From assembly GCA_041389725.1 (NCBI GenBank), contig JAWKRG010000003.1, forward strand, positions 248,001-312,000: a DNA stretch of 64,000 bases, in the 5' to 3' direction. This DNA comes from Polyangiaceae bacterium (lineage in GTDB: Bacteria > Myxococcota_A > Polyangia > Polyangiales > Polyangiaceae). Below the pieces are notes generated by a model. That model saw only the letters and a program-made list of their open reading frames with translations. It was not told the DNA's origin and did no database searches. The position numbers and the translations under genes are program-made. Below are positions 35,344 through 46,800 of this stretch, in pieces (within the stretch, counting starts at the first letter, position 1; each line of letters opens with the position of its first letter).

Positions 35344-36500
35344 ACGCCCTCGACGGCATTCGCATCCTGGACCTCACGCGCCTGCTGCCCGGGCCTTTTG
35401 CCACTCTGGTACTCGCCGACCTCGGCGCCCAGGTGGACAAGCTCGAGGACCCCAGCAGTGGTGACTACCTGCGGCACACTCCGCCAGTAGTAGGCGACCA
35501 GGCCGTCGCCTTCCACGCCTTGAATCGCGGCAAACGCAGCTTGGCGCTGGACCTGAAACGCCCCGAAGGCGCCCAGGCGTTCCGCAAGCTGGTGAAGAAC
35601 TACGACGTCGTCTTCGAGCAGTTTCGCCCCGGTGTGCTGGGGCGTCTCGGACTGGGACACGACACGATGCTGCTGGAGAACCCGCGGCTCATCGTCTGCG
35701 CACTCACCGGGTACGGTCAAAGCGGCCCGCTCCGGGATCGCGCCGGACACGATTTGAACTACATGGCGCGCGCCGGGCTGATGGGACTGCAGGGGCCGGC
35801 CGAGGACAAGCCCGCCTTGCCTGCCTTCCAGCTGGCGGACGTTTCCGGAGGTATGTGGTGCGTGATCGCCATCCTGGCGGCGCTGCGCGAACGTGAGCTG
35901 ACAGGTCGTGGTCGTACCCTCGACATCGCCATGTTCGATTCGGTCATTCCCTTCGCGACCATTACGCTGAGCAAGATCCTCGGAGGTGAGACCGTCAATC
36001 GCGGACAGGAGCTGCTGACAGGGGGCATCGCTCCCTATCAAACCTATCGTACGAAGGACGACGCCTTCATCACCTTGGCCGCGTTGGAACCCAAGTTCTT
36101 GATGCGTTTCTGTGGCGCAGTCGGTTTGGAAATCGACATGACCGCGTTGATGCCGGGCCCCCATCAGCACGAGCTGCAACGACGTTTCGCCGACGTCTTC
36201 TCCAGTCGCACACGAGCCGAGTGGCAGCAGTTCAACGAGCAGCACGACTGCTGCCTCGAGCCCGTGTTGGAGCCGAACGAGTTGCGAGCCGATCCGCACG
36301 TGAAGGCCCGCAACCTGTTCCCCAATCTCCAGCTACCCGAAGGCGAGGTCGGCGTGTTCCGCACGCCCGTTACGCCCGCGGAGCACCCACTGCGACCCGG
36401 ACCACGCCAAGGTGAACACAGTCGCGAAATCTTGCGAGAGGCCGGCTTCGACGCCGCTGAGCTCGACACCCTGGCCCGATCCGGTGCGCTGCCTGGCTAG
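35340..36500 (+). CDS. CaiB/BaiF class III CoA transferase
   Basis: The protein has 386 residues from the ATG at 35340, which overlaps the accC stop. It starts LDGIRILDLTRLLPGPFATLVLADLGAQVDKLE and has the NRGKRSLALDLK motif, GYGQSGPLRDRAGHDLNY with the catalytic Asp, and the C-terminal TPVTPAEHPLRPGPRQGEHSREIL. Members move CoA between acids or epimerise 2-methylacyl-CoAs (alpha-methylacyl-CoA racemase). Coupling to a biotin carboxylase favours an acyl-CoA carboxylation/racemisation route such as methyl-branched chain metabolism, but this is inference. Confidence 0.88.
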   Translation: MNALDGIRILDLTRLLPGPFATLVLADLGAQVDKLEDPSSGDYLRHTPPVVGDQAVAFHALNRGKRSLALDLKRPEGAQAFRKLVKNYDVVFEQFRPGVLGRLGLGHDTMLLENPRLIVCALTGYGQSGPLRDRAGHDLNYMARAGLMGLQGPAEDKPALPAFQLADVSGGMWCVIAILAALRERELTGRGRTLDIAMFDSVIPFATITLSKILGGETVNRGQELLTGGIAPYQTYRTKDDAFITLAALEPKFLMRFCGAVGLEIDMTALMPGPHQHELQRRFADVFSSRTRAEWQQFNEQHDCCLEPVLEPNELRADPHVKARNLFPNLQLPEGEVGVFRTPVTPAEHPLRPGPRQGEHSREILREAGFDAAELDTLARSGALPG

Positions 36501-36524
36501 GGTCGCAGGGAGGCCAAAGAAGGC

Positions 36525-37616
36525 TCAGATCTTCTTGTATTCCTCGACGAACTCCCAATCCGCAATCAGGTGTTTGCGGAGCAATACGCTGAGCAGTGCC
36601 GCAAACATGGCTTCCCAGCGCACGTCTTCGCCGAGGATCTCCGTCGCGTCCGCGCCGTGAGACACGGCGCGGAGTGCCGCGACCAAGTCTCGAGCCGTGA
36701 GGGGCTCGTCGCCACTCTTCGCTTCCACACGCCCGCTGCGGCGCGCCGCCCGCGCCGGCAGATTGATCTGCGTGCCATCGAGCAGAGTCAGCGTGATGAG
36801 CTTGGAGGTTCCACCGCGCTTGGGTCGCGGCATCTCGATCTCTCGAGCAGAAATCGCGGGCGCACTGTCGGGCGGCGGAGTCTCGCTGCGTATGCGCTTG
36901 GGAGCTGGCACGGCGGCCACCGGTTCGGCAGGCTGCATGGCTGCTTCCGTTGGCTCGGCGGGCCGCGCTGCTTCCGCGGGCTCGGCCGGCGGCACGGGCT
37001 CAGCCGGCGGCTCGGGCTCGGCCGGCGGCTCGGGCTCGGCGAGTTCCTTGGCCGCTGCCGCGGAGGGCGACGCCTCGGCGACGGGGGGCTCGGTCACTTC
37101 GGCGCGAATCGGTTTGGGCGGAGGCGTCGCGGTGCGGGGCGGCTCCGACGTTTGGACCGGCGCGGGCTCACCACCGTAGTAGACGCGGATGGCCGAGCGG
37201 ATGTCCGCGGGGGGCGCGATCATCGCGCGCACGGGGAGACCAGCGAAGGTGGAGACTTCTTCTTGGGCGAGGGTGTTGGCGGGGTCGTCCATCGCGACGT
37301 AGAGCGTGTTGCCCTGGCCGCGCACGCGCCGGACGAAGATGGGGACCAGACAGTGGCGCTCGGCCAACTCACGCGGTACCAAGTCCAGCAACTGCCGAGA
37401 AAAGTCGATGTGATATAGCGACACCCAGGGCACGCTCAGCTGTTGACTGAGGATTTGAGTGACCTGCGTCTCCGTCACGAGCCCCATCTCGACCAACAGC
37501 GTGCCCAGACGCCGACCGTCCTGCTTTTGGAGGCCTAGAACTTCTTCGAGCTGCTCCCGACTCACGATCTGAGCCTCGACCAGCATCTCTCCGAGCAATA
37601 CGCGGCTGACCGCCAT
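36525..37616 (-). CDS. Stand-alone MshEN (GspE N-terminal) domain protein
   Basis: The protein has 363 residues. The first 150 are the MshEN/T2SSE N-terminal module: LGEMLVEAQIVSREQLEEVLGLQ, LGTLLVEMGLVTETQVTQILSQQLSVPW, the LLDLVPRELAERHCLVPIF core and VAMDDPAN. The middle (about 155-250) is a Pro/Glu/Ala-rich linker with PAEPEPPAEP repeats. The final 110 residues form a second, unrecognised helical domain. There is no GspE ATPase domain. MshEN domains bind cyclic di-GMP, so this could be a c-di-GMP-responsive adaptor. It is divergent from the kinase gene at 37837. Confidence 0.75.
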   Translation of the reverse strand: MAVSRVLLGEMLVEAQIVSREQLEEVLGLQKQDGRRLGTLLVEMGLVTETQVTQILSQQLSVPWVSLYHIDFSRQLLDLVPRELAERHCLVPIFVRRVRGQGNTLYVAMDDPANTLAQEEVSTFAGLPVRAMIAPPADIRSAIRVYYGGEPAPVQTSEPPRTATPPPKPIRAEVTEPPVAEASPSAAAAKELAEPEPPAEPEPPAEPVPPAEPAEAARPAEPTEAAMQPAEPVAAVPAPKRIRSETPPPDSAPAISAREIEMPRPKRGGTSKLITLTLLDGTQINLPARAARRSGRVEAKSGDEPLTARDLVAALRAVSHGADATEILGEDVRWEAMFAALLSVLLRKHLIADWEFVEEYKKI

Positions 37617-37836
37617 GACCGTCGGAGTCTAGCCTAAACCGGCCACATGGCTGAGAAACTGGGGCTTTTCCTGGAGGCCAGGTTCCTTCCGCCAGCCCAG
37701 GTCCGTGCCGCAGGCACGATTGAATCGGCCGCGCGCCCGAGCGCAGGCCTCCGGCCCACCCGCCAGTAGCTCTTTTCTTCAGGGAAGATCCGCCTAATAC
37801 TTGCCGAATCGTGGCCCTTGGGCCGACGGACCGTCG

Positions 37837-40497
<2,661 letters not shown>

Positions 40498-40511
40498 CGC
40501 GGAACTCGGCC

Positions 40512-41540
40512 ATGGACGGCGGTGAGCGACTAGTCGCCCGGTGGGATCTCGACAAGACCTACTTGCGCACCGAATTCGACACGATGCGTGACCTGCTACG
40601 GACCGCGGTGGAACGCCCCGATCGCAAGCGCAGCGTGCCTGGTGCCGCCGCGCTGCTACGTGAGCTGTCGACCACTGGCGCCCACATCCACATCCTGAGT
40701 GGAAGCCCACGACAGATGCGAGGGCGCTTGGAAGAGAAGCTGCTGATCGATCGGGTGCGCTACCACGAGCTGACCTTGAAGCCGAACTTGAGCAACATCG
40801 CGCGTCTTCGTTTCCGCGCGCTGCGCGACCAGCTTGGCTACAAGCTGCCCATGTTGCTCGCGGCACGAGCACGCGATCAGCGCCTGCACCCGAGAACACC
40901 CACCGTGGAGCTGCTCGTCGGTGACGACGCGGAGGCGGATGCTTTCGTCTACTCCCTCTTCGCCGATGTGTGTGCGGGGGTCGTGACGCGTTCGGAGCTC
41001 GTGCGCGTGCTCGACCGTGGACGCCTCTATGCGGATCAGGTCGAGACCTGTCTGCGAGCCGTCGACGACATGGTGCGTGCCCCGATCGTGCGCCGCATCC
41101 TGATCCATCTGGACCGCCAGACGCCGCCGAGTCGCTTTGATCTGTACGGTCCCAGGGTGGTGCCTTTCTTCAACTACTTCCAGGCGGCCCTGGTACTGGG
41201 TGAAGATGGGCTACTGGCCCCCGAAGGCATCTTGAGGGTCGCGGCCGAGTTGGTGCGGGAGCATCGCTTCGATGCCGATGCCCTCGCCCGCAGCTACGCC
41301 GAGCTCATCCGCCGCGGGCATGCTCGAGGGAGCCTGGTGAACCAGCTGGCCGCAGCCCAGACCCAGCTGGTCGAAGCGGGGCGCTCGACTGCCCCGGAAG
41401 AGCTGTCTCGCCTGACTTCGGCGCTCCCGGAGGTCGTGGCGGGGACGCTCCAAGGTCGAGCCAGTGAGCCGGAGCTCGACTACGTGGCGCTCGCTGACAA
41501 GCATCGCGGCGGGAAAAACCGCCGCTCCGGGCTGCACTGA
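40512..41540 (+). CDS. App1-like (DUF2183) phosphatase
   Basis: The protein has 342 residues from the ATG at 40512; a TTG 27 bases upstream, inside the kinase gene, is an alternative. It has HAD-type motif I WDLDKTY (Asp12, Asp14), motif II in IHILSGSPRQM, and motif III VGDDAEADAFVYSLF. These match the DUF2183/App1 phosphatidate phosphatase catalytic domain. The C-terminal 140 residues are helical and unassigned. It starts 14 bases after the kinase stop, so the two are probably co-expressed; lipid or protein dephosphorylation are both possible. Confidence 0.78.
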   Translation: MDGGERLVARWDLDKTYLRTEFDTMRDLLRTAVERPDRKRSVPGAAALLRELSTTGAHIHILSGSPRQMRGRLEEKLLIDRVRYHELTLKPNLSNIARLRFRALRDQLGYKLPMLLAARARDQRLHPRTPTVELLVGDDAEADAFVYSLFADVCAGVVTRSELVRVLDRGRLYADQVETCLRAVDDMVRAPIVRRILIHLDRQTPPSRFDLYGPRVVPFFNYFQAALVLGEDGLLAPEGILRVAAELVREHRFDADALARSYAELIRRGHARGSLVNQLAAAQTQLVEAGRSTAPEELSRLTSALPEVVAGTLQGRASEPELDYVALADKHRGGKNRRSGLH

Positions 41541-41684
41541 GCCTGGCACGAGCACTTCCGCACCGGCCGGCGGGCCCGATGCTGGTATTTTGGTCGGTTC
41601 GTGACTACGCTTGCGGCCGCTCCCCCCAATGGAGGGAACTGCTTCTACTACGCAGCCGGAGTTGCTCCGGCCGGAGGTTTCAGC

Positions 41685-42293
41685 GTGGACAGCGACCTCG
41701 CCGAGGCGATTTCGGCCCTGAAAAGCGCGTTCGAGCGCAGAAGCGTCCCTGTGACGTTCGGCAAAGCGGATGCCGCGCTGGTCGACAAACTCAAGGCAGA
41801 GCTGCGCATCCCGCGGCGCTACCGCGAGTTCTTGCTCGCGGTCGACCCCATCGAAGTGGAGACGCGCACGCCATCGGAACGCGTGCGACTGTTGCCCTCC
41901 GCTGAGCTGCTCGAGGAGCAACGCGGGTTCGCGCTGAACGAGGATGGATCGGCCAGAAGCGAGGCATCCCCGCAAGGTTGGCGCCAGAGTTGGGTCATCG
42001 TCGGACACAGCACTCTGCTCGGCGATCCCTACTTCCTGGACATCGCCAGCCCCGATGCGGAGGGCGACTGCCCTGTCTACACCGCGATGAGCGGAACCGA
42101 CGTCTGGAAACCACGGCTTTGCGCGTCGAGCTTTGCGCTGTTCATCCGCATCCTCGCCCTTGGAATGGAAGTCGCCGAAGGCTTCGCGGACGAAGATCTC
42201 GACATGGATGACGAGCAAGTCTTCCGCGACACCTTCGGTCCGAAGATCCGTCAGTACGATCCTGCCGCGGTAAAAGCGGGCCATTGGACGTGA
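41685..42293 (+). CDS. SUKH (SMI1/KNR4) family protein
   Basis: The protein has 202 residues from the GTG at 41685, which follows GGAGG at a good distance; a GTG at 41601 would add 28 residues without family resemblance. The SUKH core is recognisable in LKAELRIPRRYREFLLAVDP, the WVIVGHSTLLGDPYFLDI segment, and SSFALFIRIL. SUKH proteins include immunity proteins against contact-dependent toxins as well as housekeeping members. No toxin gene adjoins. Its end overlaps the start of hisD. Confidence 0.7.
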   Translation: MDSDLAEAISALKSAFERRSVPVTFGKADAALVDKLKAELRIPRRYREFLLAVDPIEVETRTPSERVRLLPSAELLEEQRGFALNEDGSARSEASPQGWRQSWVIVGHSTLLGDPYFLDIASPDAEGDCPVYTAMSGTDVWKPRLCASSFALFIRILALGMEVAEGFADEDLDMDDEQVFRDTFGPKIRQYDPAAVKAGHWT

Positions 42294-43588
42294 GCGGCGC
42301 GGCCGCCTTGCTCACCCTAGTCGAGCAAGAAAGCCCCGAGTTTCCCCAGGCCCTCGACCGGCTGCGGCAGCGTGGCCAGACGGATCTCGAGCGGGTGGAG
42401 CCCGACGTTCGGCGAATCTTGGCCGACGTTCGCCAGGGCGGCGACCAAGCCGTCGCAGACTGGGCGGAGCGCCTCGACGGCCGCCGGCCCGACCCGCTCC
42501 TGGAGCGAGACTATGGCGGCGCGGCAGCGCTGAGCACGGTGTCACAGGACGTGGCGGCGGCCATGCGCTTGGCTTCCGCGCGCATTCGCGCCTACCACGA
42601 GCGACAGCTCCGAGCGCTGGGCGACTTCGAGGTGGAGCAAGACGGGGTGCGTCTCGCCAGCCGCGCGACGCCCCTGGCCCGCGTCGGGGTGTACACCCCC
42701 GGGGGCAAGGCCCGTTACCCGTCGAGCGTGTTGATGAGTGCGCTCATCGCGCAGGTGGCAGGCGTACGCGAGATTCTGGTGGCCACGCCCGATGCCTCTC
42801 CGGAGGTGCGCGCAGCCTGTCATCTAGCCGGAGTGACAGGCATCGTGAACTGCGGCGGCGCGCACGCCGTGGGCGCGCTGGCCTACGGCACCGAGTCGAT
42901 CCCGCGCGTCGACAAGATCGTCGGCCCGGGCAACATCTACGTGGCGGCGGCCAAGCGACTCGTGTTTGGCGAGGTCGACATCGACTCCATCGCGGGGCCG
43001 AGTGAAATCCTAGTCGTGGCGGACGAGAGCGCGGAGCCCGAGTGGGTCGCGGCTGACCTGCTGTCCCAAGCCGAGCACGACGAAGCCGCCTACCCGCTCC
43101 TGGTCACGAGTGACCGGAGCTTGGCCGAGCGGTCAGCCCAGGCCACTTCCCGCCAGCTGCAGGACCTGCCGCGCCGCCGAATCGCAGAGGCTTCGCTCCT
43201 CGCCAATGGCGTCGCCCTGGTGGTCTCGAGTCGTGAAGCGCTGGTCGACGTGGCCAATGCCCTGGCTGCGGAACACGTCGCTCTGCACGTCCGCGATCCT
43301 CGGGCACTGGCGGACCGCATCACGCGGGCCGGCGCACTCTTCGTGGGTCACCAGACCCCGGAAGCCGCTGGGGACTACGTGGCTGGCCCCTCCCACGTGC
43401 TCCCTACCGGGGGGGCGGCTCGCTACGCCGCTCCTCTCGGCGTCTACGACTTCGTCTCGCGCTCGTCCGTGATCGAATACAGCGCTGAGGCACTGCGCGG
43501 CCAGGGCGAGGCCATCGAGGCCTTCGCCCGAGCCGAGGGGCTCGAAGCCCACGCCCGAGCCGTCAGCCTGCGCACCCGCAGGCGCTAA
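42290..43588 (+). CDS. hisD: Histidinol dehydrogenase
   Basis: The protein has 432 residues from a GTG overlapping the SUKH stop (GTGA at 42290-42293); a TTG six bases upstream is also possible. It has the family signatures VGVYTPGGKARYPSSVLM, GAHAVGALAYGTESIPRVDKIVGPGN, DSIAGPSEIL, the zinc-site LLSQAEHDE, and GPSHVLPTGG. It performs the last two oxidations of histidine synthesis. No other his gene lies in the window. Confidence 0.95.
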   Translation: MSGAAALLTLVEQESPEFPQALDRLRQRGQTDLERVEPDVRRILADVRQGGDQAVADWAERLDGRRPDPLLERDYGGAAALSTVSQDVAAAMRLASARIRAYHERQLRALGDFEVEQDGVRLASRATPLARVGVYTPGGKARYPSSVLMSALIAQVAGVREILVATPDASPEVRAACHLAGVTGIVNCGGAHAVGALAYGTESIPRVDKIVGPGNIYVAAAKRLVFGEVDIDSIAGPSEILVVADESAEPEWVAADLLSQAEHDEAAYPLLVTSDRSLAERSAQATSRQLQDLPRRRIAEASLLANGVALVVSSREALVDVANALAAEHVALHVRDPRALADRITRAGALFVGHQTPEAAGDYVAGPSHVLPTGGAARYAAPLGVYDFVSRSSVIEYSAEALRGQGEAIEAFARAEGLEAHARAVSLRTRRR

Positions 43589-43679
43589 CAGCATAATGAC
43601 GCGATGCGTCAAATGTGTGCGACATTGTCGTTGCGAGTTAGTCCTCTAACGGCTAGGTTGCCCGCCGCCTTCCCGCTCG

Positions 43680-43769
43680 GGGCAGAGTCGGAACAAAAAA
43701 CCGCAAAATGTTGCTTTGCGTTGTTCTGGCTCGGCTCTTGCCTCAGTGGCGTCGGCTCAGACTCTGCCC
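43680..43769 (+). promoter_or_regulatory. Structured leader before the first giant metalloprotease
   Basis: In the 253-base gap before the gene at 43842, GGGCAGAGTC (43680-43689) pairs exactly with GACTCTGCCC (43760-43769). Inside lies a second stem, CGCAAA (43702-43707) with TTTGCG (43715-43720). TTGCTTT at 43711-43717 could instead pair with AAAGCAA at 43818-43824, next to the AAGGAG ribosome binding site. This may be a regulatory leader. Confidence 0.35.
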
Positions 43770-43841
43770 TCGTGCGGATGCGGCTTGGACTGCACCCTCG
43801 CGAGGCAAAGCGATGACAAAGCAACCTTTAAGGAGAACGGC

Positions 43842-46800
43842 ATGGACCTGAGGTGGACAAGAAGGCTCGCGATGGGCCTTTCGCTAGTCGCCCTGAACGT
43901 GGTCGGGTGCGCCCAAGAGCGCGATCCCATCAACCGCGTGCAGGCTGACGCACTTTCGAAGGACTTCTTCGTCGGCAAGCTCGGGGATCCCTCGGACGAT
44001 CCTGAGTTCTTCTGGCGCAACTTCGTCGTCGACGGCTCGGAGGCGCAGTCGATGGTCGGTATCGGCTCCTGGGGTGCGGTCGATCGCATCCGTTGGGAGA
44101 TCACCGAGAACCTGCTGATCGCTCGCAAGTCCTATCCGATCTCCGACGGTGCCGACGACAAGGGCCCGATCGACAAGGACCCGGCGGACGGCACCATCAT
44201 GGCGGCCTACCCGATCCTGAAGCACTTCGACGTGAAGAAGGCCTACAACCCGCAGACGGGTGAGGACCTCAACATCATCGAAGAAAACAGCTCGGATCGC
44301 GTTTGGTACGAGCGCTCCCACATGCGCGTGGACTGGTCGATCAACGTGGTGGAGAGCCCCATCTGGTTCGACATGTTCCTCGGCAAGATCTTCGGTGACA
44401 TCAGCGTCACGCCGATCGCCTACTACGTGAACGACCGCAACCACCCCGACGCAGTGCACTTCGAACCCGACCAGGGCTACTTCGACGTCACCAACAAGTT
44501 CTGGGTGGAGCCCGAAGCCACCCACATGTGGGGCATGAGCATCCCCACTTGCATGATCATGGGCATCTACACCGGTGCAGCGGTGGACAGCTGCGACAAG
44601 CAAGAAGCGGTCGTGCGCAGCTCCTATTGGAAGGTGGACAGCGTTCCCTCGGCGGCGGATTTCGAGCCCTTCGAGAACACCTACGCCAACCTGGACATCA
44701 TCGGTAACCCCGGCGGCCTCGGCGATAGCTACACCGTGGGCATCGTGACGCCCCCGCGCATCGATTGGGATCCGCAGTACGGCTACACCGACGCCGGTAT
44801 GCGCCGTCACCTCCATCATCACAACATCTGGAAGCAGAGCCACGTCCTCACCGACGCCTGTCGCTCGGACGCGGACTGCAAGGGCGGCGCCTGTCTTCCG
44901 GTGGCGGATGGCGGCGGAGCCAAGGCCTGCACCGTCCCCTGCAACTACGACAATCAAGCCGAGGGCACGCCTGGCACCAACGCCCAGTGCGGCGTGACCC
45001 AGAGCGTCGTCGGCAACGGCGGCCGCCTGGAGGTCATCAACCTGGTGCAGGGCTCTCAGTGCAGCAGCAAGAACTGGTGCACCCTGCCGGTGCGGAACCG
45101 AACGATCAAGCCCGTGGGCTATTGGATGAACAGGGAGACTCCGGCCGAGTTGTCGGACCCCTTCACCAGCACCGATCCCGGCTTCACCAAGCCCGACGGC
45201 CAAGACACCCGCGGCGGCTTGGGTGAGACCGAGCACATGATCGAGAGCTGGAATCAGCTCATGAGCTTCTCCGTGGCGAAGGCCCGCGAGGTCGAGTGCC
45301 GCCGCACCGGTGGCGACCGCGCTGGCTGCATGGCGCAGTACTTCGTCACTGACGGCGGCCTCAACGCCCAGCAAGACATGGTGAAGTTTGGCGCCTGGCT
45401 GATCGACAAGATCCAGCCGCTGGAGAATGACGTGCTCGTCACCTGCCACAACCCCGTGCGCAGCTACGACAACCCGATCTGCGGCAAGCGCGGCTACTCC
45501 GCCCGCGTCGGCGACGTCCGTCACAACTTCATCTACTACTGGCCCTACGCCTCGCGGGCGCCCTGGGGCGGTATCGCCAACTGGAACGCCGACCCCCTCA
45601 CGGGCATGATCATCGGTGCGTCGGCCACGACCATGGGTCGCTCGGCCACCTACGCGGCGGCCATGGTGCGCGACATCATCATGGTGGCCAACGGCGAACT
45701 CACCTTCGACGACATCACCGACGGCACGCCGGCGCAGCTCTACGAGCGCCGCCTGCAAGATGGCCGCGTTCCAGAGACCTTCACCAAGGCCGAGCTCAAG
45801 CAGCGCGTCGACAACATCGACGCCCTCCACGCGGCCGCCCAGATCGGCAATCCGGTTCAGGGCGCCACGCCTCGGGACAAGAGCCTCGAGCTGATGAAGA
45901 TGCGCAAGGATCGCGTCGCGGGCATCGGCCCGTCGTCCACCTCGCATCTCGAGTACGAAGCCATCGCCGACAAGGTGCGTGGTTCCGTCCTCGAAGCCCA
46001 GATGGTCACGCCCAACTGGGTGCTCGACGCCGCTGGCATGAACCCGAAGACGACCAGCCTGTCCGACGTGATGGACGTGGTCTCTCCGCTACGTGGCATG
46101 GACTACGCGCAGAGCGAGTACCTGCAGCAACTCATCGACCTGCGCATGCAGTCTCGTGGCGTCTGCTTCCCGGACATCTATGCCGGCAACGTGGGCAACA
46201 TGGACGTGCAAGGCGTCGCCAAGTACTTCAAGGCCAAGTACAGCGACGAGGCCATCATGGGGAACTTCCCCGACCTCTCGGGCGCCGATGCGCTCACGCT
46301 GTCCAAGAAGCGCGCGGAGCTGATCTACACCGAGCTGTGGAAGGAAACCTACAAGGGCATCCAGCTGCACGAGGTCGGTCACTCCCTGGGCATGTTGCAC
46401 CAGTTCGCCTCGAGCTACGACAGCCTGAACTTCCTGCCCCAGTACTGGCAGCTCCGCACCAACGAGACCGCGCTCACGGGCGAGGCCTCCGGGGGTGGCG
46501 CCGCCAACTGCAAGGGCGCTCCTCAGACCGACGGCAAGGCCTGCATGGGCCCGCGCTATCTCGATCCCGAGACGGCCGACGAGCTGGGCCAAGATTCGGA
46601 GTCGCGACCGGGTATCTCCTACTTCGGTCACACCTCCACGATGGAGTACCAGAACGAGCGCTTCTTCGAGAACGTGGGCCTTGGCCAGTACGACTTGCTG
46701 ACCATGAACGTGCTCTACGGTCGCTTGCTTCAGGCCTTCGACTACGAGCGTGGCTATTCGAGCGCGGAGGTGGAGCCCTTCGCCTACCGCAACTGGACGC

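Noticed and set aside
41601..41684. Upstream GTG start for the SUKH gene
   Set aside because: The added 28 residues are Ala/Pro/Gly-rich without family resemblance, while the GTG at 41685 has GGAGG at proper distance.
43604..43816. 70-codon frame in the leader of the metalloprotease as a leader peptide
   Set aside because: No ribosome binding site and no run of a regulated codon; composition looks random. A structured RNA leader is the better reading.
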